The position numbers were made by a program, and so were the translations under genes. The notes beneath the pieces are model-generated. The model was not told the origin of the DNA and searched no databases. It was given only the letters and a program-made list of their open reading frames with translations. DNA of 64,000 nt from DATLFA01 sp035525225 (GTDB lineage Bacteria > Actinomycetota > Acidimicrobiia > Acidimicrobiales > WLNW01), in the NCBI GenBank assembly GCA_035525225.1, contig DATLFA010000088.1:124001-188000 (forward strand), in the 5' to 3' direction. Below are positions 7,969-15,653 of this stretch, in pieces (positions within the stretch are counted from its first letter, which is position 1; each line of letters begins with the position of its first letter).

Positions 7969-8136
7969 ATGCCTCCGCGGAGAGCGTTCGAAGGACACGT
8001 TCCGTCGCATCGTCCGCGATCGGTCGTGCTGCGCTGCGATCACTGCGAAGTCACGTGGCGAACAACCTCTGACACTCCGTGCTGGTTGTGCGAACGAGAT
8101 GGCGTTCTCGCGTCGAGGCCGATGCCGGCGTCATGA
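7969..8136 (+). CDS. small zinc-ribbon-like protein
   Basis: A 55-residue basic protein with two CxxC pairs, CDHC at residues 23-26 and CWLC at 38-41, separated by 11 residues; four cysteines in this pattern suggest a zinc knuckle. It has no recognised family. A TATAGT -10 box six bases upstream of the ATG supports a leaderless gene and fixes this start. It lies between the divergent cyclophilin and the convergent CAP lipoprotein gene. Function unknown; nucleic-acid or protein binding is the usual role of such ribbons. Confidence 0.6.
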   Translation: MPPRRAFEGHVPSHRPRSVVLRCDHCEVTWRTTSDTPCWLCERDGVLASRPMPAS

Positions 8137-8170
8137 CCGTGCCGGCGGCGTGACAGGCGGGTGGCGCCGA

Positions 8171-9013
8171 TCAGCCGCCGAACAACTGGACGACCCAGAG
8201 TCGGCCGTTGACGTCGGTCGCAGCACCGACACCGATGCGGGTGAAGTTCGCACCGACGATGTTGGCGAGATGACCCGCGCTGTTCACCAGTGCGTCGTGG
8301 ATGACGGCGCTGCTCACGCCGAAACCGACGTTTTCACCGAGCGTCGACCACGGCTTACCCAACAGTTGTTGTGGCAACCCGCTGTGGCGCAGCACACCGC
8401 TCGTCGCGAGTTCACGGGCCCACCCGGCCGCCACGCCGTCAAGCGAGGCGTCGCGGGCGAGAGGGGCCACACCTCGCCCGCCGCGCACGTTGTTGGTGCG
8501 CGCCGCGATGTCGGCCGCTGCCGATGGCGCAGCGCTCACAGTGGCCACCGCTGGAACCACCGCGCTGGGTGCCGAAGTGGGCGCCGAAGTGGGCGCCGAA
8601 GTGGGCGCCGGAGCAGCGACAGCGGTGGTGACCGGAACAGCCGCAGGCGCAGGTCGAGCGATCGACGGTCGGGGCTGCGGGGCGACGACGATCGGTTCCG
8701 CGGGCGGCGGTGCGTGTTCGACGACGGAGCGGACCGGAAGAGGCGAACCGGGCAACACCTCGAGCGCGAGCGACTGAGCAGTCCACACCGTCGGCGTCCG
8801 GATCGACAGCAACGGAAGTTGACTCTGGCTCAGCGCGGCAGGATGCGCATTCTGGGCCGCCGGATGGTCGTCACCGGCCGGGATCGTGAACGGGATGGCT
8901 GCCGTCGGCGGCGCCGCGAGCGGTGCCTCGGTGTGAACGACGGTGTCACTCTGCTGGCACCCCATCAGCGCCAACAGGGTGAGGGGGGCAAGTATGTTGC
9001 GCCGCGATTTCAA
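8171..9013 (-). CDS. CAP/SCP-domain lipoprotein with Pro/Ala-rich linker
   Basis: A 280-residue secreted protein. The TTG start at 9013 is chosen because ACGAGGA precedes it at normal spacing and it gives an ideal lipoprotein signal, KSRRNILAPLTLLALMGC, with lipidated Cys at residue 18. A long Pro/Ala/Thr/Ser linker with a TSAP triplet repeat (12-bp DNA repeat at 8576-8616) follows. The C-terminal CAP domain (about 165-280) contains RHSG, GENVG and SAGHLANI motifs of the cysteine-rich secretory/SCP family. Likely an outer-surface anchored protein; CAP proteins bind lipids or act on the wall. A longer frame reaching 9301 has no credible start. Confidence 0.85.
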   Translation of the reverse strand: MKSRRNILAPLTLLALMGCQQSDTVVHTEAPLAAPPTAAIPFTIPAGDDHPAAQNAHPAALSQSQLPLLSIRTPTVWTAQSLALEVLPGSPLPVRSVVEHAPPPAEPIVVAPQPRPSIARPAPAAVPVTTAVAAPAPTSAPTSAPTSAPSAVVPAVATVSAAPSAAADIAARTNNVRGGRGVAPLARDASLDGVAAGWARELATSGVLRHSGLPQQLLGKPWSTLGENVGFGVSSAVIHDALVNSAGHLANIVGANFTRIGVGAATDVNGRLWVVQLFGG

Positions 9014-9325
9014 ATCGGTCCTCGTAGGAGTTTGACCAGCCAAAATGCAGGCGGTCAGGTCGGGCGAAGGTCGGTTCGGGAACCTTATCGGACGAGGCCG
9101 ATGTAACAGTAGCGTTACGAATGATTTTCGGTCCGAAATGTTCGTCGTCATCTTGCAACATATTGGTGACCGTATGCAACACCATCTGATGTAGCGAAAT
9201 AACCCGTTGTCCCGCATGGTGCACACGGGATTTCCGGTCCCGGTCGCTGCCGCGTGTAGACCTACGTTGCGGTGATGCCGGGGCGGCTCGGGGTCTCGCA
9301 AACGAACGACTCACGAGAGGTGGTC
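9014..9325. other. divergent intergenic region with four inverted repeats
   Basis: No gene was found in these 312 bases. Four short palindromes are visible: GGTTC-GG-GAACC (9073-9084), GTAAC-N6-GTTAC (9103-9118), TTTCGG-T-CCGAAA (9126-9138) and TTGCA-N17-TGCAA (9153-9179). The stretch 9100-9200 is AT-richer than its surroundings, as expected for promoters of the two divergent genes. Confidence 0.5.
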
Positions 9326-10537
9326 ATGACGGACCGTTGCGACATCGTCATCGTCGGGGCGGGCATCATCGGCCTGACGACCGCGTTCAATCTGCTCGAG
9401 CGCCGGCGCGATCTGTCGATCATCATCCTCGAGAAGGAAGGCGATATCGCCAGTCACCAGACGGGCCACAACTCGGGCGTGATCCACGCCGGGCTGTACT
9501 ACGCACCCGGCTCGCTCAAAGCGCAGATGTGTCTCGAGGGCCGCGAGCGACTGATGCGCTTCTGCGACGAGCAGACGATCGACTACGAGGTCTGCGGCAA
9601 GGTCGTGGTTGCGACCGAGCCGGTCGAGCTACCGAGACTCGACGCGCTCACCGAACGGGCACAGGCGAACGGGGTCGCCGTCACCCGTCTCGACCGCGCC
9701 CACTTGCGTGACCTCGAGCCCCATGCGGAAGGCATCGCGGGTCTGCATGTTCCGTCCACGGGGATCGTGAACTACTCAGAGGTATGCGCTGCGCTGCGCC
9801 GCGTGTTGACGGACCAAGGGGTCGAGATCCGCACCGAAGCGCCCGCCCTGTCGATCAGCGAGCGCAGTGGCACGATCGAGGTGGTCGCCCCGACCGGCGC
9901 AGTGCAGGCAGCGATGTTGGTCAATTGCGCAGGCTTGCACTCCGATCGCGTCGCGAAGATGGCGGGTGCGGACACCGGTGGCATCCGCATCATGCCTTTT
10001 CGGGGAGAGTATTTCGAGCTCGTCGCCGGCCGCCGCTCGCTGTGCCGCAACTTGATCTACCCGCTCCCGGATCCCGCATTCCCGTTCCTGGGCGTGCACT
10101 TGACGCGCATGATCGACGGCAGCATCCACGCCGGGCCCAACGCCGTGCCCGCGCTGGCACGCGAGGGCTACACCTGGCGTGCGATCAACGGGCGCGACGT
10201 CGCCGAGGTCTTACGTGCGCCGCGCACCTATCGCCTGGCCAAGAAGTACTGGCGCACGGGTGCCGGCGAGATACGGCGTTCGCTTTCGAAGCGAGCATTC
10301 ACCAAGGCATTGCAGCGGCTTTGCCCCGAGATCACGGGCGACGATCTCGTCCCATCACACGCGGGCGTCCGCGCGCAGGCGCTCGATCGCACCGGGAAGT
10401 TGATCGACGATTTCGCGTTCGCGGAGACCCCGCGAGCAGTGCACGTCGTCAATGCGCCCTCGCCTGCGGCGACTGCGTCCTTCGCGATCGGAGGGCACAT
10501 CGCGACTCGTGCGCTGGCCCACTTGCGTCGCGAGTGA
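9326..10537 (+). CDS. lhgO: L-2-hydroxyglutarate oxidase
   Basis: A 403-residue FAD-dependent oxidoreductase that oxidises L-2-hydroxyglutarate to 2-oxoglutarate, repairing a by-product of central metabolism. The dinucleotide-binding motif VGAGIIGL is at residues 10-17. The family hallmarks TGHNSGVIHAGLYY, the GIVNYSEV region, MPFRGEY and the FPFLGVHLTR segment are all present, and the C-terminal HVVNAPSPAATASFAIG closes the FAD site. Start chosen at the ATG behind AGAGG (9316-9320), not the longer frame from 9272. It is followed by a peroxiredoxin gene on the same strand. Confidence 0.9.
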   Translation: MTDRCDIVIVGAGIIGLTTAFNLLERRRDLSIIILEKEGDIASHQTGHNSGVIHAGLYYAPGSLKAQMCLEGRERLMRFCDEQTIDYEVCGKVVVATEPVELPRLDALTERAQANGVAVTRLDRAHLRDLEPHAEGIAGLHVPSTGIVNYSEVCAALRRVLTDQGVEIRTEAPALSISERSGTIEVVAPTGAVQAAMLVNCAGLHSDRVAKMAGADTGGIRIMPFRGEYFELVAGRRSLCRNLIYPLPDPAFPFLGVHLTRMIDGSIHAGPNAVPALAREGYTWRAINGRDVAEVLRAPRTYRLAKKYWRTGAGEIRRSLSKRAFTKALQRLCPEITGDDLVPSHAGVRAQALDRTGKLIDDFAFAETPRAVHVVNAPSPAATASFAIGGHIATRALAHLRRE

Positions 10538-10621
10538 ATCCCGACGAGGCTGGTCGGGAATACGGACGTCACGCCACAGTGTTGACGTCTGCAGGTTGAC
10601 ACGACACCGAGGGAGCCAACG

Positions 10622-11254
10622 ATGGCAGTACGACTGGGCGATATCGCTCCAGACTTCGAAGCCGACACGACGGACGGCAAAGTCAGTTTTCACGACTGGA
10701 AGAAAGACAGCTGGGCGGTGCTCTTTTCGCACCCCAAGGATTTCACGCCGGTGTGCACCACCGAACTCGGCTACACGGCCAAGCTGAAAGACGAGTTCGA
10801 CAAGCGGGGCGTGAAGGTCATCGGCCTCTCGGTCGACCCGGTCGACTCGCACTTGCGGTGGGAGAAGGACATCGAAGAGACGCAGGGACAGGCCGTCAAC
10901 TTCCCGATGATCGGCGACCCTGATCGCAGCGTCGCGACGCTGTACGACATGATCCACCCGAACGCCAACGACACCATGACCGTACGGTCGGTGTTCGTCG
11001 TCGATCCCAACAACAAGGTGCGCCTCACCATCACCTATCCGGCAGCGACCGGGCGCAACTTCGACGAGATCCTACGCGTCATCGATTCGATGCAGCTCAC
11101 CGACAAGCACAAGGTCGCCACGCCGGTCAACTGGAAGCACGGTGACGACGTCATCATCGTGCCGGCGGTGTCCAATGACGACGCCAAGACCCTCTTCCCC
11201 GACGGCTGGGACGAGAAGAAGCCCTACCTGCGGTTGGTCAAGCAGCCCAAGTAG
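10622..11254 (+). CDS. peroxiredoxin, 1-Cys (Prx6) type
   Basis: A 210-residue thiol peroxidase that reduces hydrogen peroxide and organic peroxides. The peroxidatic cysteine is C45 in DFTPVCTTELG. No resolving cysteine occurs in the rest of the chain, and the C-terminal extension (about 165-210, ...PDGWDEKKPYLRLV) is typical of the 1-Cys Prx6 subgroup. The ribosome site GAGGGAG precedes the ATG. It sits behind an FAD oxidase gene whose product may form peroxide, a plausible but unproven link. Confidence 0.93.
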   Translation: MAVRLGDIAPDFEADTTDGKVSFHDWKKDSWAVLFSHPKDFTPVCTTELGYTAKLKDEFDKRGVKVIGLSVDPVDSHLRWEKDIEETQGQAVNFPMIGDPDRSVATLYDMIHPNANDTMTVRSVFVVDPNNKVRLTITYPAATGRNFDEILRVIDSMQLTDKHKVATPVNWKHGDDVIIVPAVSNDDAKTLFPDGWDEKKPYLRLVKQPK

Positions 11255-11260
11255 CGGATC

Positions 11261-14200
11261 TCAACCGAGCGCACTCGCGAAGGCGGCGCGCCAACCTTTG
11301 GCTTCGATCCCGAGCGCGACGATGCGATCGTCGGATCGTCGCGCGGCGTCGGCCGCCGCGGGCAAGTGCAACGCTTCGCTCGTGGCTGCTTGCGCCAGCG
11401 CGACGACTGCGCGGGCGACGCGATCTTCGGCTTGGGACGTGATGAGTTGCGCTCGATCGATGGCGGCCACACATGCGGTGGCGTCCTCGCGGCGCGCGGC
11501 CAACAACGCAGCTACCACTGCACTCAACCACCGGTCGGCGTAGGTGGCGCGAGGAGAACGCTCTACTGCGGAAGTCAGAGCCGGCACCTCTTCGTCGGCG
11601 CCGTCGATCAACGCGGCCAGCGCCAGTGCAGCCTGAGCGGACGGGTTCGCGCCGGCATCGCCTTCGGGATGCACCGCTCGCTCGAGGTGTTCGCGAGCCG
11701 TCTTGAGATCGCCCTCTTGCAGCGCCGCCAGCCCATAGGCCACGAGACGATCGCCTTGACCCACGAGTGCCGGATCGAGCATGGCCGGATCGACATCATT
11801 CAGCCATCGCCGCGCCTCGTTGGGATCACCGATGGCGATCGCCGACGCCGCCGCGGCCGCACCGACGAGTTTCGCCACTCCCGTGGCTTCGGTGCCGAAC
11901 TGTCGCAGCTCGCAGTCGGCGAATACCTGGAAGCCGTCGTTGACCCGGCCCGCGAACACCAACGCGCGTCCGAGGAACGCGGCCGCCTGGATCTCGCCCG
12001 CGGCGTCTTCGATGCTGCGCATCAACGACAACGCGCTCTCGGCGCGGCGGATCGCGAGCTCGGTGCGGCCCGACCAGAGGCATACGGCGCTGCGCAGGAT
12101 CTGCATCATGCCTTCGGCCCAGCGATCACCGCGCTCGCGCGCGTCGCGCAAGGCTTGAGTCGCGATCTCTTCTGCTTCGTCGAAGCGGCCTTGGTGCATA
12201 CGCACGAAGGCCAGCAAACCCCGCGACCACGCGAGGCCGCTCTGATTGCCCAGCTCTTCGAACAATTGCGACGCGACGCCCAGGCGGGCTTCGGCTTCGC
12301 TGCTCATGCCCTGTACGAAAGCGATCCAGGCCAAGTTCTGGCGAGCCCACGCCTCACCACCGCTGTTGCCCACTTTCTGGAACAACGACAACGCCTCGGT
12401 GGTGCAGAGCTCGGCATCGACGAAGCGTCCTGCGAACAGATGCGTCATGCCTTCGTAGCGCAGGGCTTCGGCCACCCCCGACTCGACTTCGAGCGCCCGA
12501 TAGCGAGCCGCGGCGTCGCGCAACAGCTGCACGGCAGTGTCGTAATTGCCGCTGCACTGCTCGACCTCGCCGAGGTACAGCTGCGCGCGCGCCCGCAGCA
12601 GGGGCAGCGTGTCGTCGGCCCGTTCGGCTGCGGCGGCGATATCGGCGCGCGCCAGCGGCAGTTCGCGGGTTTCGATCGCCGCCTTCGCGCGCCCGAGTAA
12701 CAACTCGGCCCGACGCTCGTCGTCGTCGTCGCGCGTCAACGACAGCGCCTGCCCGAACAACCGCTGTGCCGCATCGAGGTTGGCCGCGTTCGAGGCTGCG
12801 GTCGCAGCCTTCTGCAACCAGTCGAGCGCTCGCTCGCGGAGGTCGTCGGGCAACCCGGCAACCTTGCCGATCTCGCTCGCCAACTCCGCGGCGCGACGGT
12901 AGTGGTACGCGATGGCGTCGACCGCCCGATCGGTTTCGTCGCCGTTGACCAGATAGTCCGCGATACCGAAATGCCGGCGGGCGCGTTCGGACTTGGTCAG
13001 CCGTCCGTAGACGACGTCGCGTACGAGATCCGAGCGGAACGACCAATCACCGCGGTCGATACGCGTCACGACGAGCAAGTCTTTTTCGGCCAGAAGGTTC
13101 AGTGCATCCGCGATAGACGTCTCGCCTCGGATCTCGCTCGCCATGCGCCGCAATGCCGATACCTGACCGCGGCGGCCGAGCACCGCGGCGTCCTCGAGGA
13201 TCTCTCGCTCCCCTGCGGACAACCCGTCGAGTCGAGCCGACACGAGCGCTTGGAGACTCGACGGCAATTCGGTGCGCTGAGGTCGAGCGGCACCCGCCGG
13301 GCGACGCTCGTCGCGGACCAGGGCTGCGAGCTCTTCGAGAAAGAACGGATTGCCACCCGAGCGGGCCAACAGATCTGCTTCGAGGCGGGGCTCGATCTCG
13401 GGGCCGAGCAGATGATTGAGCATCGCACGAGCGGCGGGCTCGTCGAGCGGGTCGACGCTGACCGAGATCAGATTGAAGCGACCGAGTTGCGGCGACCACC
13501 GCTCGCCCAACGAGAAGCGGCCCGTTGCAACGATGACGAACGGCAGGCGCGCCAGCCGATTGATCAAACCATCGACCATCCGCAACATGAAGTCGTCGGC
13601 CCAATGCAAGTCGCTCAGCCAGAGAATGACCGGCCCCTGCCCGGCGCGCGCCTGTAGGAACGTACGCACGCCGCGCCCCGCTTCGCCCCGCGCCGCCTGC
13701 GGGTCGACCGATTTGAGCGCAGTGTCATAGCCGAGCAGATGCAACAGGCCGGTGGCCGACCGCTGCACCTGCGGTGCGTCGCGGGCGATCGCGAAGGCAC
13801 TCGACACCGTGTCGTACACCCGGATCGTCGCCTCCCCGATCGACATGTCGGCGTCGATGCCGAGAGCGGTACGCATGGCTTCGGCCAGTGGCCACCAGGC
13901 ATCGGCCTCGCCGTAGGGCACGCATCGTCCGGAAAGCACGAGGATGCCCTCGTCCTCGAGCGATTCTTCGATGGCCTCCGCCGCCAACCTCGTCTTGCCC
14001 ACACCGGCGTCGCCCAGCAACAACATCAACGCCGCGCGCTCGCGGTGAAGGGACGAGTCGATCACCCGCCGCAACACGCTCAACTCTCCCTCGCGCCCGA
14101 CGAAAGGCGTCAAGGCCCGCCCCTGACGTTCGCCGGGGAGGCCATAGGGAGCGATCGCCCGAAACGCCTCGACCGGCGACTCCTTGCCCTTGGCCGCAAT

Positions 14201-14770
14201 CGAGCCGACCGCTTCGTAACGGATCACCGCTGATGTGGCGTCGTAGGTCGACCGGCCGACGAAGACCTCGCCCGGGTCGGCGGCGGTCTGCAGCCGCGCG
14301 GCCGTATTCACGGCGTCGCCCATGGCCGTGTAGTCGCGATCGGCACGGATCGATCCGACGAGCACCTCGCCGGTGTTCAGGCCGACCCGCATGCGGATCG
14401 ACACGCCGAGCTCGGAGTCCAGTGCATGCACGCTCGCTTGCATCTTGAGCGCTGCTCGCACCGCCCGTTCGGCGTCGTCCTCGTGGGCCACCGGCGCACC
14501 GAACAACGCCACGATGGCATCGCCGATGACCTTGTCGACCTGGCCGCCGAAGCTGACGATGTCGGCGGCAAGCCGTTCCATACAGTCGTCGACCAGGTTC
14601 TTGACCTGCTCGGGATCTCGGCCTTCGGCCAGGCTGGTGAAGCCGACGAGATCGGCGAAGACGATGGTGACCACCCGGCGTTCGTCGCTGTGGGTATGCA
14701 GCGAATGGCCACAGGCCGAGCAGAACCGCGCAGCGGGGGCGGTCTCGGCTCCGCAGTTCGGACAATTCAC
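11261..14770 (-). CDS. class III nucleotide cyclase / AAA ATPase / TPR regulator
   Basis: A 1169-residue multidomain protein. Order: zinc ribbon with CPNC and CSAC (residues 3-20); class III cyclase domain (about 30-205) with metal aspartates D40 in FADLVGFT and D84 in VIGDAIVALFG, and catalytic N155/R159 in GDAVNTAARL, so the site appears intact; STAND-type ATPase with Walker A GDAGVGKT at 253-260 and Walker-B-like VILWLSDLHWADD; then a long alpha-helical TPR-like tail. It probably makes cAMP or cGMP under control of the ATPase/TPR module. GTG start; TAGAAT lies six bases upstream, so the transcript is probably leaderless. Confidence 0.9.
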   Translation of the reverse strand: MNCPNCGAETAPAARFCSACGHSLHTHSDERRVVTIVFADLVGFTSLAEGRDPEQVKNLVDDCMERLAADIVSFGGQVDKVIGDAIVALFGAPVAHEDDAERAVRAALKMQASVHALDSELGVSIRMRVGLNTGEVLVGSIRADRDYTAMGDAVNTAARLQTAADPGEVFVGRSTYDATSAVIRYEAVGSIAAKGKESPVEAFRAIAPYGLPGERQGRALTPFVGREGELSVLRRVIDSSLHRERAALMLLLGDAGVGKTRLAAEAIEESLEDEGILVLSGRCVPYGEADAWWPLAEAMRTALGIDADMSIGEATIRVYDTVSSAFAIARDAPQVQRSATGLLHLLGYDTALKSVDPQAARGEAGRGVRTFLQARAGQGPVILWLSDLHWADDFMLRMVDGLINRLARLPFVIVATGRFSLGERWSPQLGRFNLISVSVDPLDEPAARAMLNHLLGPEIEPRLEADLLARSGGNPFFLEELAALVRDERRPAGAARPQRTELPSSLQALVSARLDGLSAGEREILEDAAVLGRRGQVSALRRMASEIRGETSIADALNLLAEKDLLVVTRIDRGDWSFRSDLVRDVVYGRLTKSERARRHFGIADYLVNGDETDRAVDAIAYHYRRAAELASEIGKVAGLPDDLRERALDWLQKAATAASNAANLDAAQRLFGQALSLTRDDDDERRAELLLGRAKAAIETRELPLARADIAAAAERADDTLPLLRARAQLYLGEVEQCSGNYDTAVQLLRDAAARYRALEVESGVAEALRYEGMTHLFAGRFVDAELCTTEALSLFQKVGNSGGEAWARQNLAWIAFVQGMSSEAEARLGVASQLFEELGNQSGLAWSRGLLAFVRMHQGRFDEAEEIATQALRDARERGDRWAEGMMQILRSAVCLWSGRTELAIRRAESALSLMRSIEDAAGEIQAAAFLGRALVFAGRVNDGFQVFADCELRQFGTEATGVAKLVGAAAAASAIAIGDPNEARRWLNDVDPAMLDPALVGQGDRLVAYGLAALQEGDLKTAREHLERAVHPEGDAGANPSAQAALALAALIDGADEEVPALTSAVERSPRATYADRWLSAVVAALLAARREDATACVAAIDRAQLITSQAEDRVARAVVALAQAATSEALHLPAAADAARRSDDRIVALGIEAKGWRAAFASALG

Positions 14771-14776
14771 AGACCG

Positions 14777-14782
14777 ATTCTA
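14777..14782 (-). promoter_or_regulatory. -10 box TAGAAT of the leaderless cyclase gene
   Basis: On the minus strand TAGAAT is separated by six bases from the GTG at 14770, the distance expected when transcription begins at the start codon. Confidence 0.65.
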
Positions 14783-14885
14783 GGACTTATGACACACGAG
14801 AGGACCGAGAAGTCCCTCGTGGAGCGACGAATATGCGGGGCCCGAACGCCTGCCCGCTCCATTAGTTTGGTCGCCCGGAGGATCC

Positions 14886-15647
14886 ATGACCACCACGTCC
14901 ACTCTGAACCCCCCATCCACGACCGAGATCGCCGCCGCCGCAGTCGACGCAGTGAAGATCTACGGCAAAGGCGACACAGAGGTACGAGCACTCGACGGGA
15001 TCTCGGTGCAGTTCCCCCGTGGCCAGTTCACCGCCATCATGGGGCCGTCGGGCTCGGGGAAGTCCACGCTCATGCACTGCCTCGCCGGCCTCGACACGCT
15101 GACGAGCGGTCACGCGTTGATCGGGCCGGTCGATCTCACGACCCTCGACGAGAAGCGCCTCACGTTGCTGCGCCGCGACCAGGTCGGGTTCGTGTTCCAG
15201 GCCTACAACCTGGTGCCCACACTCAACGCCCTCGAGAACATCCGCCTACCGCTCGATCTCGCGCGCCGCGATCCCGACCAGGCGTGGCTCGACCATGTGA
15301 TCGACACTGTCGGCCTTCGCTCTCGACTCACGCATCGACCGTCAGAGCTGTCGGGCGGCCAGCAGCAGCGAGTGGCCGTCGCCCGCGCGTTGGCGTCGCG
15401 GCCGGCGATCATCTTCGCCGACGAACCCACCGGAAATCTCGATTCCCGCACCGGCGCCGAGATCCTCACGTTCATGCGCGAGGCCGTCGAGACCTACGGC
15501 CAAACGATCGTGATGGTGACCCACGATCCCAACGGCGCCTCCTATGCCGATCGCGTGGTCTTCCTCGCCGACGGACGCGTCGACGGTGAGATGACCGAGC
15601 CGACAGGCCAAAAGGTGCTCGACCGCATGAAGGGCCTCGGTGACTGA
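14886..15647 (+). CDS. ABC transporter ATP-binding protein, LolD/MacB type
   Basis: A 253-residue ATPase that energises the FtsX-like permease encoded six bases downstream. Walker A GPSGSGKST at 53-61, Q-loop in FVFQAYNLVP, signature LSGGQQQRVAVARAL, Walker B AIIFADEPTG and the H-loop VTHDP are all intact. The QAYNLVPTLNALENI segment is typical of the LolD/MacB/FtsE group. GGAGGATCC precedes the ATG. Such pairs in Gram-positive bacteria often export peptides, lipids or antibiotics, or work as mechanotransducers; the substrate is unknown here. Confidence 0.92.
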   Translation: MTTTSTLNPPSTTEIAAAAVDAVKIYGKGDTEVRALDGISVQFPRGQFTAIMGPSGSGKSTLMHCLAGLDTLTSGHALIGPVDLTTLDEKRLTLLRRDQVGFVFQAYNLVPTLNALENIRLPLDLARRDPDQAWLDHVIDTVGLRSRLTHRPSELSGGQQQRVAVARALASRPAIIFADEPTGNLDSRTGAEILTFMREAVETYGQTIVMVTHDPNGASYADRVVFLADGRVDGEMTEPTGQKVLDRMKGLGD

Positions 15648-15653
15648 GCCGTC

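Noticed and set aside
8576..8616. 12-bp tandem repeat, three copies, as a mobile or regulatory repeat
   Set aside because: It encodes the TSAP linker of the CAP lipoprotein and is explained by the protein.
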